A DNA stretch of 64,000 bases. Origin: Desulfobacteraceae bacterium. Its GTDB lineage: Bacteria > Desulfobacterota > Desulfobacteria > Desulfobacterales > SKZT01. Both the position numbers and the translations under genes were made by a program. The notes beneath the pieces were generated by a model. It searched no databases. It worked only from the letters and a program-made list of their open reading frames with translations, and was not told the DNA's origin. Location: assembly GCA_011389745.1 (NCBI GenBank), contig JAABTQ010000001.1:142497-206496 (forward strand). Reading direction: 5' to 3'. Shown here in pieces: positions 17,777 through 26,986 of this stretch (positions are counted from its first letter, which is position 1; every line of letters starts with the position of its first letter).

Positions 17777-20365
17777 ATGAGATTTGATAAATTCACAATA
17801 AAATCGCAGGAGCTGATTCAAAATGCGCAAACAACGGCATCCAATCTGAATAACCAGCAGATTGAGCCGGAGCATATTCTTTTGGCTATGCTTCATGAAA
17901 AAGAAGGAATTGCTCGTTCGATTTTTAGAAAGCTGGGGGTTTCACCGGAAAGTCTTTATCATGAGATTGCTGTAGTTGTTGATAAGCTTCCTAAAATCAG
18001 CGGAGTTTCCGAGACCTACCTTTCACCCCGGACCAAAACAGTTCTTGATTCGGCATTTGGTGAAGCTTCCAAGATGAAAGACCAGTATGTGAGCATCGAG
18101 CATAACCTTCTGGCTATATGTGATGAAAAAGAGGGAGAAGCCTATAAAATTTTCAAAAGTTATGGAATAACACGGGATTCGATACTGAGGGTCCTCATGG
18201 ATATCAGAGGATCTCAGAGGATTACCGATCCCAACCCTGAAGAAAAATATCAAGCCCTGGATAAATTTAGCCGGGACCTTACGGATCTGGCCCGACTCGG
18301 CAAGCTCGATCCGGTGATCGGAAGGGACGAAGAAATCCGCCGGATTGTTCAGGTGTTATCCCGGCGTACCAAAAACAATCCGGTTCTTATCGGTGAACCC
18401 GGAGTTGGGAAAACCGCCATTGTTGAGGGACTGGCGCAAAGAATCATTGCAGGAGATGTCTCCGAGAGTTTAAAAAACAGGCGCCTTGTTGCCCTTGATA
18501 TGGGTGCGTTGATTGCAGGTGCCAAATACCGTGGAGAATTTGAGGACAGGTTAAAAGCGGTATTAAAAGAAGTCGAAAGTGCCGAAGGAGAAGTAATTCT
18601 TTTTATCGATGAACTACATACTCTGGTTGGTGCCGGTGCAGCCGAGGGAGCCGTAGATGCTTCCAATATGCTAAAGCCTGCCCTGGCCAGGGGAACCCTT
18701 CGCTGTGTCGGAGCCACCACCTTAAATGAATACCGGAAGCACATTGAAAAAGACGCCGCACTTGAGCGGCGCTTTCAGCCCGTACTGGTTCGGCAGCCCA
18801 CTGTCGCCGATACTATATCCATTCTCAGGGGCTTAAAGGAAAAATATGAGGTGCATCACGGTGTTCGTATTAAAGATTCGGCAATCGTAGCTGCAGCTAC
18901 GCTGTCCAACAGATACATTACCGATCGTTTTTTGCCTGATAAGGCCATTGATCTCATGGATGAATGCGCTTCAAAGCTCAGAATCGAAATCGACAGCATG
19001 CCTGTGGAAATTGATGAAATTCAACGCAAAATCACACAACTTGAAATTGAAAAGGAGGCATTAAAAAAAGAATCCGATGATGCCTCCAAAGATCGATTAC
19101 AAAAAATAGAAGCGCTTCTTGAATCACAAAAAGAGGAACTTCACAAAATGAAAGCTCACTGGCATAATGAAAAGGATCAGATTCAGGCAATCCGTAAGAT
19201 TAAGGAAGAAAGGGAACAACTTAGCATCGAGGAGCAGCAGGCTGAAAGATCCGGTGATTTAACACGCGTAGCGGAAATACGTTACGGTAAAGCTATTGAA
19301 TTGCAAAAACGGATGGAAGAAGCAAAACAAAAACTTCTTGAACTCCAAGCCGAGAAGAAAATGCTCAAGGAAGAGGTTGATGAGGAAGACATTGCCGAAG
19401 TGGTTTCAAGGTGGACTGGTATACCGGTCAGCAAAATGCTCGAGGGTGAAAGGGAAAAGCTGGTAAAGATGGAAGACCGGCTCAGTCATCGGGTTATCGG
19501 ACAGGAGGAAGCCGTATTGGCGGTCTCCAATGCGGTTCGTCGTGCCAGAAGCGGCCTTCAGGACCCCAACCGTCCTATTGGTTCTTTCATTTTTATGGGC
19601 CCGACAGGTGTTGGCAAGACTGAATTGGCCAAAGCCCTTGCAGAGTTTCTCTTTGATGATGAACAAGCCATCATTCGAATCGATATGTCTGAATATATGG
19701 AAAAACACTCTGTGGCACGTCTGATCGGCGCTCCTCCAGGATATGTCGGATATGAAGAAGGTGGGTATCTGACGGAAAGTGTCAGGCGACGGCCATATTC
19801 AGTAGTTCTTTTCGATGAAATTGAAAAGGCTCATCCCGAAGTTTTCAATATCCTGCTTCAAATACTTGATGATGGCCGCATGACCGACGGGCATGGCAGG
19901 ACAGTCGATTTTAAAAATACCATCATCGTTATGACATCCAATATTGGAAGCCAGTGGATACAGGAATTGGGTTCGAATCGGCGCGAAGAAATGGAACAAC
20001 GGGTAACCAACGCTCTCAGGGCGGCATTTAAGCCGGAATTTTTAAACCGTGTAGATGAAACCATTATCTTTCAAAGTCTTTCATCCGAGCAACTTATCAA
20101 GATCGTTGATATTCAACTCGAAAGGCTTAAAAATCGTCTTTCTGAAAAACAGATTGAAATAGAAATATCAGAGAAGGCAAAAGAATTTCTGGCTAAAAAT
20201 GGCTACGATCCGATTTACGGTGCCCGTCCTTTGAAACGAACCATTCAGCGTTATCTCGAAAATCCTTTATCCATGGAAATTTTGAAAGGTAAAGTTGCTT
20301 CGGGAAGCACAATATTTGCCGATGCGAATGACCATAATCTGTTCTTTAGAATGGAAAACAAATAA
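17777..20365 (+). CDS. clpB: ATP-dependent disaggregase ClpB
   Basis: The 862-residue AAA+ chaperone extracts proteins from aggregates with DnaK. It contains the N-terminal double Clp repeat domain, a first AAA module with Walker [16 protein letters not shown] and Walker [14 protein letters not shown], the long coiled-coil middle domain (about residues 410-530) that distinguishes ClpB from ClpA/ClpC, and a second AAA module with [14 protein letters not shown] and [11 protein letters not shown]. The C-terminus has [18 protein letters not shown]. The start follows GGAGGATTGA. A strong terminator lies 15 bases downstream. Confidence 0.97.
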   Translation: MRFDKFTIKSQELIQNAQTTASNLNNQQIEPEHILLAMLHEKEGIARSIFRKLGVSPESLYHEIAVVVDKLPKISGVSETYLSPRTKTVLDSAFGEASKMKDQYVSIEHNLLAICDEKEGEAYKIFKSYGITRDSILRVLMDIRGSQRITDPNPEEKYQALDKFSRDLTDLARLGKLDPVIGRDEEIRRIVQVLSRRTKNNPVLIGEPGVGKTAIVEGLAQRIIAGDVSESLKNRRLVALDMGALIAGAKYRGEFEDRLKAVLKEVESAEGEVILFIDELHTLVGAGAAEGAVDASNMLKPALARGTLRCVGATTLNEYRKHIEKDAALERRFQPVLVRQPTVADTISILRGLKEKYEVHHGVRIKDSAIVAAATLSNRYITDRFLPDKAIDLMDECASKLRIEIDSMPVEIDEIQRKITQLEIEKEALKKESDDASKDRLQKIEALLESQKEELHKMKAHWHNEKDQIQAIRKIKEEREQLSIEEQQAERSGDLTRVAEIRYGKAIELQKRMEEAKQKLLELQAEKKMLKEEVDEEDIAEVVSRWTGIPVSKMLEGEREKLVKMEDRLSHRVIGQEEAVLAVSNAVRRARSGLQDPNRPIGSFIFMGPTGVGKTELAKALAEFLFDDEQAIIRIDMSEYMEKHSVARLIGAPPGYVGYEEGGYLTESVRRRPYSVVLFDEIEKAHPEVFNILLQILDDGRMTDGHGRTVDFKNTIIVMTSNIGSQWIQELGSNRREEMEQRVTNALRAAFKPEFLNRVDETIIFQSLSSEQLIKIVDIQLERLKNRLSEKQIEIEISEKAKEFLAKNGYDPIYGARPLKRTIQRYLENPLSMEILKGKVASGSTIFADANDHNLFFRMENK

Positions 20366-20380
20366 GACCATACACCAATC

Positions 20381-20423
20381 CCAAAACAAAAAAGCCCGGC
20401 TTTTTCCGGGCTTTTTTGTTTTG
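20381..20423. terminator. Bidirectional terminator between clpB and the ATP synthase operon
   Basis: CAAAACAAAAAAGCCCGG and its exact complement flank a short CTTTTT loop. The GC core (AGCCCGG) is bordered by A-run and T-run on both sides, so it can end both the plus-strand clpB transcript and the minus-strand atp transcript, whose last gene stops at 20433. Confidence 0.93.
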
Positions 20424-20432
20424 AAAAGGAAT

Positions 20433-21029
20433 TTAAATGCTGCTGGGAATTATGTTTTCTATATAATTCTGTACCAGCTTTTCACCGTCTTCTTCCGTGA
20501 TCTCTTTTGGAAGCCTTTCCAATACAAGGTCAAAAGCGGTATCAACAAGTTCTGCACGATATTTTTCCTGTGCACGAACAATCTGGTTGTCAACTCTCCG
20601 TTTGGCTTCAATCAGCATATAACTAATATGCTGCTCGGCTTCTTCGATAAGTTGCTCTTTTCTCTTTTCACCTTGAGAAATAATACGCTCTTTTATAAGG
20701 TTGTATCGATCCTTGCCCTCTTCCAACATTTTTTTGGCTTCCTGAATTTTCTCTTCAGCCTGTTCCTTCATATCCTCGGCCTTCTGAATTTCCTTTTCCA
20801 TTTCATACTTTTTGCCCTGGATAAAATCCATTAGCGGGTTCTTCAAAAACTTGTAAAGCACCCCGGCCAGAATCAAAAAATTAACCCACATCATGATCAT
20901 GTCATATGTGGGACGCCAATTGGCTGCATCATCCGCAGCCGCTGCAGGGCATATGAAAAGGAACATAACGGCAAGTCCAACGATGACGGCTGCAAATAGT
21001 TTGTTTTTTGCGTACTTGTTTGCTATCAA
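20433..21029 (-). CDS. atpF: ATP synthase F0 subunit b
   Basis: 198 residues. A hydrophobic signal-like N-terminus (FAAVIVGLAVMFLFICPAAAA) is followed by a membrane segment near residue 50 (IMMWVNFLILAGVLYKFLKNP) and a long charged coiled coil, the peripheral stalk. Its 5' end overlaps the stop of the preceding b'-type gene by four bases (translational coupling). It is the last gene of the operon. The delta, alpha, gamma, beta and epsilon genes that often follow are absent. Confidence 0.9.
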   Translation of the reverse strand: MIANKYAKNKLFAAVIVGLAVMFLFICPAAAADDAANWRPTYDMIMMWVNFLILAGVLYKFLKNPLMDFIQGKKYEMEKEIQKAEDMKEQAEEKIQEAKKMLEEGKDRYNLIKERIISQGEKRKEQLIEEAEQHISYMLIEAKRRVDNQIVRAQEKYRAELVDTAFDLVLERLPKEITEEDGEKLVQNYIENIIPSSI

Positions 21030-21478
21030 GCCAGCCTCCGTTCCAGGACCTTTTCCATTATTTGGTTGACCAGAATTTCAGATTCCTTTTGTATGGATTT
21101 TTTGGCCTCATCAAGCTGCGCTTTTACATCTACCTTTGCGCTTTCCCTCATGGCCTCTATTTTATTTCTGGCCTCCCGGTAAATTTCAGTGGCTTTCAGG
21201 TCTCCATCTGATTCCAGCTTAGTTTTAATGGAAAAGGCCTCTTCTTTTACAGCTGCTTCATTTTCCGAAAGCATCCGTTTAACATTGTCAAGTTCCTGCT
21301 CTGCTTCAGTGATTTCACCGTACATTTTATCAATATGGTCATTTCTTTCGTTTACTACTGAAAGAAGGGGTTTAAACATCACACGATTGATGATGTAAAG
21401 AAAAATCAGAAAGGAAACAAGCTGAGCTATCAATGTTTCATTAATGCTTATCAGGGCAATATTGCTGATAATTTCCAT
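21026..21478 (-). CDS. ATP synthase F0 subunit b' (second b-type stalk)
   Basis: The 150-residue protein has one N-terminal membrane helix (LIAQLVSFLIFLYIINRVMFKPL) with the MFKPL motif of b/b' proteins, then about 120 residues of coiled coil. With the longer b subunit this makes a heterodimeric peripheral stalk. It lies between the c subunit gene and atpF, overlapping atpF by four bases. Confidence 0.88.
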   Translation of the reverse strand: MEIISNIALISINETLIAQLVSFLIFLYIINRVMFKPLLSVVNERNDHIDKMYGEITEAEQELDNVKRMLSENEAAVKEEAFSIKTKLESDGDLKATEIYREARNKIEAMRESAKVDVKAQLDEAKKSIQKESEILVNQIMEKVLERRLA

Positions 21479-21519
21479 TTATAATACCTGTCTTTCATCG
21501 TATTGTTTTTGTCAATAAA

Positions 21520-21768
21520 TCATACGACAAACAACAGCAACAAGGCGACAACCAGAGAATAAATACCCGTGGATTCCGATACCGCCTGTCCGACAAGCAT
21601 GGTACGGGTTAACAGTCCGGCCTCCTTGGGATTTTTTCCGATGGCTTCACAGGTTTTTGCAGCTGCCATACCTTCCCCTACCCCCGGCCCAATGGCTCCA
21701 AGCCCCATTGCAAGACCTGCTCCTAAAAATGCTGCTGCTTTGACAATATCTGCTCCTTCGATTGCCAT
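21520..21768 (-). CDS. atpE: ATP synthase c subunit with Na+-type two-carboxylate site
   Basis: This 82-residue hairpin protein forms the F0 rotor ring. Counting from Met1, helix 1 has GPGVGEG with Pro28 and Glu32, and helix 2 has [11 protein letters not shown] with Val63, Glu65, Ser66, Thr67 and Tyr70. These are exactly the numbered positions of the Ilyobacter tartaricus Na+ site, except that Gln32 is replaced by Glu32, as in the Fusobacterium nucleatum two-carboxylate ring. Na+ coupling is therefore predicted, not shown. Start: AAGGAGGATAAA then ATG. It directly follows the fused four-hairpin c-like gene. Confidence 0.93.
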   Translation of the reverse strand: MAIEGADIVKAAAFLGAGLAMGLGAIGPGVGEGMAAAKTCEAIGKNPKEAGLLTRTMLVGQAVSESTGIYSLVVALLLLFVV

Positions 21769-21807
21769 TTTATCCTCCTTAAAAGTAAGATATAAAAAAC
21801 TTAAAGA

Positions 21808-22782
21808 TTAGACAACAAAAATTAGGCAAAGACTCACAACCATGGCATAAATCGCCGTAGATTGCGAGACCGCCTGACCGACCAACATTATTCTCATGAG
21901 GCCTCCCGCATTTTCAACACTGCGGGCGACCCAACGGACCGCGCCTTCAGCGGCCATACCGTTGCCGACACCTGGTCCGATACCTCCGAATCCCGTGCTG
22001 ATACCCGCGGCTAAAAGTCCCGCCGATGCCGCAAAAGTGGTGGATTCGGGAAAAGCTTTGAACATCAAAACAAAACTGATTAAGAGACCGAATATTGAAG
22101 GTGTCTGGGCCACTGCCTGGCCAACAAGCATGGTTGTTGTCACAGGTCCCGCTGTTTCGGGCTGCCTGGCGACACCCTCACAACTGGCGCCGGCTGCAAA
22201 CCCGCCGCCCATACCTGAGCCGATGGCTGCCAAACCGGTACTAAGCCCCGCCCCAATCACAGCCGCCCATGTGGGAAAAAGGGGGGCCTTTGAAAAGTCT
22301 ATAAAGATCAACATCAGGGCAACAACCATGGAAAAAATGGCCGGCGTCTGGCATACGGCAGACCCGATCAGCATATTGGTCGTCAGCCTGTTTCCAATCG
22401 ATGGCTGCCTGGCAAGACCGATACATGCCTGACCGCCCGGAAGGCCGGAGCCAATACCCGAACCAATCGCCCCAAAACCCATACAAAAGCCCGCTCCAAG
22501 AAGTGATGCGGCTTTTATCATGGTAGCATCCGGCATTTTGTAAAATAACATCAAAACAGCGATGACAAGTGCAAAAATAGATGCTGATTCGGCAATTGCC
22601 TGGCCTACAAGCATGGATTTGAACACATCGCCTGAAAGTTTTGTATTACGTGATACCGCAAAGTTAGCCTGTGCTGCGGTATACCCCTCGCCAATTGCCG
22701 CACCGATAGCCCCAAGGCCCATAGCCAAGCCGGCACCGGTATAAGCAGCTACACTCACCCAAGTTTGAACGTCGTTTATCAT
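21808..22782 (-). CDS. Four-hairpin fused ATP synthase c-like subunit with a single ion-binding pair
   Basis: 324 residues made of four tandem c-subunit hairpins (about 1-82, 83-161, 162-242, 243-324), that is eight membrane helices. Hairpin 1 keeps Glu32, Gln61, Glu65 and Ser66 (GQAIAESASIF). In hairpins 2 to 4 the position of Glu65 is Gln: VCQTPAIF (Gln145), VAQTPSIF (Gln226), VSQSTAIY (Gln307), and position 32 is Ser112, Gly193 and Asn274. Each helix-turn-helix loop still has the polar loop (ARQP in 2 and 3). It starts 3 bases after the atpB stop and is followed by the normal c gene. Fused rotor subunits with fewer carboxylates are known in Acetobacterium and archaea; a fourfold fusion with one pair is unusual for an F-type operon. 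Confidence 0.92.
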   Translation of the reverse strand: MINDVQTWVSVAAYTGAGLAMGLGAIGAAIGEGYTAAQANFAVSRNTKLSGDVFKSMLVGQAIAESASIFALVIAVLMLFYKMPDATMIKAASLLGAGFCMGFGAIGSGIGSGLPGGQACIGLARQPSIGNRLTTNMLIGSAVCQTPAIFSMVVALMLIFIDFSKAPLFPTWAAVIGAGLSTGLAAIGSGMGGGFAAGASCEGVARQPETAGPVTTTMLVGQAVAQTPSIFGLLISFVLMFKAFPESTTFAASAGLLAAGISTGFGGIGPGVGNGMAAEGAVRWVARSVENAGGLMRIMLVGQAVSQSTAIYAMVVSLCLIFVV

Positions 22783-22785
22783 AGG

Positions 22786-23460
22786 TCATTTTACCTGCAC
22801 TGAAATATATACAACGGTCAACATCGTAAACACAAATGCCTGAATTGCACCTACAAAAATCCCAAAAAACGCAATCAGCAATGGCGGAAGAACCAGGCTA
22901 TAGACCAGGTAACTTACCACCAGTATGATAATCGATCCTCCCATAATATTTCCAAACAAACGGAAGGAAATAGAAACGATCTTTGACATTTCTCCTATAA
23001 TATTTAAAGGAGCCATGATAAAGATCGGTTCACAGTACTCTTTAAGGTACTTTTTAATGCCCTTGCTCCTGATGCCGGCGTAATGGGCAATGAAAAATCC
23101 CATTATACCCAGACTCAACGGCGTATTCAGATCTTTTGTCGGCTCATGCATATGGGGAAACATTCCGATCCAGTTGCAGAGCAACAAAAACATGAAAAGT
23201 GCCGTTATCAAAGGAGCATACTTTTTTGCCTTTTCCTTATCCAGTGCATCTTCGGTTAAACCATAAAGCTTGGTTACGATCATCTCCCCAAAAATCTGAG
23301 CTGTTCCAGGGCGCATTCCCCGGTTTTTGGAGGAATAGTAGCCAAAAAGGATCAGCAGGGCAATAACGATCCATGTCATAACAATGGCTTCCAGGTTTAA
23401 GGTGATGTTATGCCCCATCACCGGAATAATGAGTTGATGAATTCTTCCTAAATCTCCCAT
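22786..23460 (-). CDS. atpB: ATP synthase F0 subunit a
   Basis: The 224-residue stator protein carries the ion half-channels. Its signature helix has SFRLFGNIMGGSII with the conserved Arg that faces the rotor carboxylate, followed by the last hydrophobic helix with AFVFTMLTVVYISV. NWIGMFPHMHEP is the usual loop after the second helix. It begins with MGDLGRIHQLIIPVMGHNITLNLEAI. It is three bases from the fused c-like gene. Length is near the short bacterial form. Confidence 0.95.
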   Translation of the reverse strand: MGDLGRIHQLIIPVMGHNITLNLEAIVMTWIVIALLILFGYYSSKNRGMRPGTAQIFGEMIVTKLYGLTEDALDKEKAKKYAPLITALFMFLLLCNWIGMFPHMHEPTKDLNTPLSLGIMGFFIAHYAGIRSKGIKKYLKEYCEPIFIMAPLNIIGEMSKIVSISFRLFGNIMGGSIIILVVSYLVYSLVLPPLLIAFFGIFVGAIQAFVFTMLTVVYISVQVK

Positions 23461-23469
23461 AGATTGCCT

Positions 23470-23859
23470 CTAAATTTTTTTTCGATGGGTTAACAAAATC
23501 GCACTTTTGAGATAATCCCAAAGGATTACCAACTGAACCATAAAAATTCCGATGATCACGGTGATGAGATCGAATCTATCCGGAAACCTTATGCCCAGAA
23601 CTATGGGTACGGCCAAAAGTACGTATCTGGAAACAATGGAACCTAACGAAATAAGATATGTTTTGCCTCGGGATTTCCCGACTTTATGGGGAAGCACTTC
23701 TCCCATTAAGGCAAAATTTATTGAGCTGAACAGGGTCCCTAATATCAACCCCTTTCCAAGCGAACTTTGCCCTGCTATGATTAAAAAAAAGCCTATAATA
23801 ATCGCTGTTACCAACGCCAAGGAACAATATTTTTTCTGGGTCTCTCTAATCTCTTTCAC
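23470..23859 (-). CDS. atpI: ATP synthase protein I (AtpI-like)
   Basis: 129 residues with four hydrophobic segments, including LVTAIIIGFFLIIAGQSSLGKGLILG and VIIGIFMVQLVILWDYL. This matches the ATP synthase I family found upstream of atpB, which helps c-ring assembly in several bacteria. It overlaps atpZ by four bases and precedes atpB by nine, so the order is atpZ-atpI-atpB. Confidence 0.8.
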   Translation of the reverse strand: MKEIRETQKKYCSLALVTAIIIGFFLIIAGQSSLGKGLILGTLFSSINFALMGEVLPHKVGKSRGKTYLISLGSIVSRYVLLAVPIVLGIRFPDRFDLITVIIGIFMVQLVILWDYLKSAILLTHRKKI

Positions 23860-24119
23860 TGGTCTTCCCCGTTTTTGTTGTCACGGTTTTTCTTCTCTTC
23901 AAATACATCGATAATCTGACGGTATGACACAACCCCACCGCCGACAACTCCCAATAAAATAAAGATGCTCACAAAAATTCCCTTTGTTCCCAGCCATTGG
24001 TCCAGCTTGTAACCGATATAAAGACAAAATAAAATACAGCCGACCATCGTCAGACCCAACTGCATTACAATCTGGAAATTTTCAGCCCAAACCCGGTTTT
24101 TTTTATAATCAAAAGACAT
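23856..24119 (-). CDS. atpZ: AtpZ/AtpI-type small membrane protein
   Basis: The 87-residue protein has two membrane helices (MQLGLTMVGCILFCLYIGYKLD and GIFVSIFILLGVVGGGVVSYRQI) with the YKLDQWLGT linker typical of the AtpZ family. AtpZ partners with AtpI and has been linked to c-ring assembly and Mg2+ supply. It is the first gene of the operon; upstream are 324 noncoding bases. Confidence 0.82.
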   Translation of the reverse strand: MSFDYKKNRVWAENFQIVMQLGLTMVGCILFCLYIGYKLDQWLGTKGIFVSIFILLGVVGGGVVSYRQIIDVFEEKKNRDNKNGEDQ

Positions 24120-24443
24120 TATAATCCATCAAAGCCTTTCCTTAATTATAAAAATTCTCAATAAAACCTCAGGCTAATATTTTTGCTGTTCCGAGTACTC
24201 ACCAAATCGATGATTTATATGGTTATGAACAACAGGGATGCTTAGCAGAGAACATTCGAAGCTGTCAAGGAGATACTTGTATTATTTTAAATTTATTATT
24301 TGAAGATAATTCACAGCTCCAGCCCAAGAATACAACTGAGTAACAGGTTACACTCAATTCAAATTGTGTTCCCGCCAAAATTGGGTTGTAAAATCTATTG
24401 ATTCTTTATAAGATTAATATAATTATATAATAGGGTATAAAAA
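24120..24443. other. Divergent intergenic region upstream of atpZ and the DHH gene
   Basis: 324 AT-rich bases without a gene. On the minus strand a perfect TTGACA lies at 24268-24263, but the -10 expected 17-18 bases on is poor (CTAAGC or TAAGCA), so an atp promoter is only tentative. Nothing else structured is seen. Confidence 0.3.
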
Positions 24444-25469
24444 ATGGGACATTCAGCGGCTGAAAAACTGAGACGGTTTTATAAAATTTTTTCCGGTGAA
24501 GATCGCGTACTGGTTTTAATTAATGCAGACCCGGATGCGATTGCCAGCGCAATGGCCGTCAAAAGACTGCTGTGGCGAAAGGTTGCGGGCGTGACCATAT
24601 CCAATGTCAACGTGATAAGCCGCCCTGACAATGCAGCCATGCTCAGACTGTTGGGAGTCGCCATTACCCATGTTGATAATATCGAAAGCAGCAGGTTTTC
24701 AAAATTTGTGATTGTCGACTCCCAACCCGATCATCATGATCTTTTCTCAGCTTTTTCATTTAATGCTGTTATCGATCATCATCCGGATACGGGTATCAAG
24801 GCTGATTTCAGGGATATCCGTCCTGATTACGGTGCGACCGCAAGTATCTTAACCGAGTACCTCAGATCAGCCAGGATCAAACCTTCCATAAAGCTTGCCA
24901 CAGGACTTCTTTATGCCATTAAAACAGATACGAACAGTTTTGCCAGACAAACCATTATGGAAGATATACGGGCGTTTCAATTTCTTTTTAAGCATTCTAA
25001 CACTCATTTGACCAGAAAAATTGAGTGTGCCGACTTAAGGTTCGACTATCTCAAATATTTTCGAAATGCCCTTTCGAATTTACAGCTAAGAAGAGGCAGA
25101 ATTTATGTTCACCTTGGGCCGGTTGTCACCCCTGATGTTTGTGTTTTACTGGCGGACTTTTTCATGCGGGTCAATCCCGTAAAGTGGAGTATTGTTTCAG
25201 GTATTCACGACAATAAACTTATCATCATTATAAGAAATGATGGGGTTCGAAAAAATGCCGGAAAAGTTGCCAAAAACGCTTTTTCAGCAGATGGCTCCGC
25301 AGGAGGACACAGAAGCATGGCACGGGCTGAACTGCCTTTGGAAACGTTTTCGGATTTTATCGATGTAGACGACACTAAGGTTGTACGAAAATGGATTATC
25401 AGTAAAATTGAACCAAGACCCAAAAAAAAGGGACGAAAATCGGGTGAAACCAAAGAAGGGCAATCCTGA
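24444..25469 (+). CDS. DHH-family phosphoesterase (NrnA-like)
   Basis: 341 residues with DHH-family metal-binding motifs: NADPDAIASAMA (motif I), VDSQPDHHD (motif II) and VIDHHPD (the DHH motif). The C-terminal DHHA1-like domain ends in GSAGGHRSMARAELP, with the G-G-H nucleotide-contact motif. Homologues are nanoRNases, pAp phosphatases or cyclic dinucleotide phosphodiesterases; which one cannot be told. No CBS or DRTGG domain is attached. It overlaps the next gene by about 26 bases. Confidence 0.85.
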   Translation: MGHSAAEKLRRFYKIFSGEDRVLVLINADPDAIASAMAVKRLLWRKVAGVTISNVNVISRPDNAAMLRLLGVAITHVDNIESSRFSKFVIVDSQPDHHDLFSAFSFNAVIDHHPDTGIKADFRDIRPDYGATASILTEYLRSARIKPSIKLATGLLYAIKTDTNSFARQTIMEDIRAFQFLFKHSNTHLTRKIECADLRFDYLKYFRNALSNLQLRRGRIYVHLGPVVTPDVCVLLADFFMRVNPVKWSIVSGIHDNKLIIIIRNDGVRKNAGKVAKNAFSADGSAGGHRSMARAELPLETFSDFIDVDDTKVVRKWIISKIEPRPKKKGRKSGETKEGQS

Positions 25470-26250
25470 CATAAAGATTACCATTCTGGGATCGGGCACA
25501 TGTGTACCGTCCCTGAAACGGAGTTCCTGTTCCGTTCTTGCTGAAACAGGCAACCAGAAAATCATTTTAGATGCCGGACCGGGAACCATGCGCAGACTTT
25601 TGGAAACAGGAAATGAAATTTTTGACATTACCCATATTATTTTCAGCCACTTTCATCCGGACCATACCGGAGAATTTGTCCCTTTTATTTTTGCCAATAA
25701 ATATCCGAACAGTAACCGAAGAAAGGTTCCATTAACGCTTATCGGCGGAAAAGGTTTCAAAGACTTTTTTAATAACCTCAAGAATGTATATGGGGAATGG
25801 ATTGAACTTTCCCCGGGAATTGTAAATGTTTTGGAGTTGGATAACAAAAAGGCTTTAACCCTGGATTTTCAGGATTTCAGAATGGATTCCATACCGGTAA
25901 ACCACCGGCCGGAAAGCATCGCGATTAAAATCACGACCGTAAACGGTTATTCATTCGTCTATTCAGGGGATACTGGTTTTAGCGAAAACCTTATCACCAT
26001 AGCTTTAAACACCGACCTTTTCATTTGCGAGTCCGCGCTTCCCGACAGCCTGGAGGTGCAGGGACATCTCACCCCATCTTTGGCCGGAAAAATCGCCACA
26101 CAGGCCAAAGTATCCCTTCTGGTACTAACCCACTTTTATCCTGAATGTGATCAGGTCGATATTGTAAAGCAGTGCCGTCGAACCTATAATGGCACACTTG
26201 CTCTGGCTGAGGATCTAATGAGTTTTGAACTTCCACCGGATCTCTCATAA
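25444..26250 (+). CDS. MBL-fold metallohydrolase (RNase Z-like)
   Basis: A metallo-beta-lactamase fold protein of 268 residues with LGSGTCVPSLKRSSC near the N-terminus, the zinc motif FSHFHPDHTGEF (HxHxDH), then SIPVNHRPESIAIK, VYSGDTGF (Asp ligand) and VLTHFYPECD (His ligand). This order matches ribonuclease Z/ArsA-type hydrolases. I take GTG at 25444 as start, overlapping the DHH gene end, because an in-frame ATG at 25381 lies deep inside that gene; the choice is not certain. Confidence 0.82.
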   Translation: MKPKKGNPDIKITILGSGTCVPSLKRSSCSVLAETGNQKIILDAGPGTMRRLLETGNEIFDITHIIFSHFHPDHTGEFVPFIFANKYPNSNRRKVPLTLIGGKGFKDFFNNLKNVYGEWIELSPGIVNVLELDNKKALTLDFQDFRMDSIPVNHRPESIAIKITTVNGYSFVYSGDTGFSENLITIALNTDLFICESALPDSLEVQGHLTPSLAGKIATQAKVSLLVLTHFYPECDQVDIVKQCRRTYNGTLALAEDLMSFELPPDLS

Positions 26251-26296
26251 TATTCAGGAAATAATCTCACTATAATTATTATTACAGGTTTTACAC

Positions 26297-26971
26297 ATGC
26301 GATACTATCCGGTTAATCTTGATATCAGAAAAAAGAATTGTCTTGTCGTGGGAGGAGGCTCCGTTGGAACCCGAAAAGTAAAAATGCTTCTTGAGTGTGG
26401 TGCAAAAGTGACGGTGGTCAGCCCTTTTGCCACGGAAAAGCTTGCAAAAATGGCTGAAAACAATAAGATCACCTTGCATAAACGATCCTATGAAGCATCA
26501 GATCCGGATAGTGCTTTTCTGGTAATCGGAGCAACGGATGATGAAGCATTAAATATCCAAATATCCCGGGATGCTGAAAAACAAAACAAGCTATGCAACA
26601 TAGCGGATCGACCGGAAGTGTGCAATTTTATTCTCCCGGCCATTGTTAAAAGAGATGATTTAATCATTGCCATATCCACATCGGGAAAAAGCCCCGCATT
26701 TGCAAAAAAATTAAGAAAAGAATTGGAAAAACAATTTGGTGATGAATATGCCGTGTTTTTGAAAATGATGGGAGCCATCAGAAAAAAACTTCTTTCCGAA
26801 AAGCATGAGCCCGAAGCCCATAAACCCATTTTTGAAAAACTGATTCATTCGAACCTGTTGGAATATATCCGATCAAAAGACCTGAAAGCAATCAACACCG
26901 AGCTTTACAACCAGCTCGGAAACGGTTATCGATTTGAGGATCTTTTTCCAATAAATGACCATCCTCTTTAA
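26297..26971 (+). CDS. Precorrin-2 dehydrogenase / siroheme synthase N-terminal type
   Basis: 224 residues of the Met8p/SirC/CysG-N family, which oxidises precorrin-2 to sirohydrochlorin and may insert iron. The NAD-binding motif LVVGGGSVGTRKV lies near residue 18. CNIADRPEVCNFILPAIVKRDDLIIAISTSGKSPA is the family signature block (here read in two parts: CNIADRPEVCNF and ISTSGKSPAFAKKLR). The catalytic Asp region is retained (IADRP). It precedes ccsA-like and hemA, so the locus is tetrapyrrole synthesis for siroheme (sulfite reductase) and heme. Confidence 0.88.
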   Translation: MRYYPVNLDIRKKNCLVVGGGSVGTRKVKMLLECGAKVTVVSPFATEKLAKMAENNKITLHKRSYEASDPDSAFLVIGATDDEALNIQISRDAEKQNKLCNIADRPEVCNFILPAIVKRDDLIIAISTSGKSPAFAKKLRKELEKQFGDEYAVFLKMMGAIRKKLLSEKHEPEAHKPIFEKLIHSNLLEYIRSKDLKAINTELYNQLGNGYRFEDLFPINDHPL

Positions 26972-26986
26972 AAATTGGTGCCATAA

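Noticed and set aside
22241-22486. Other-frame ORFs within the four-hairpin c gene
   Set aside because: They arise from repetitive Gly/Ala-rich codons; only the 324-residue frame shows c-subunit helices.
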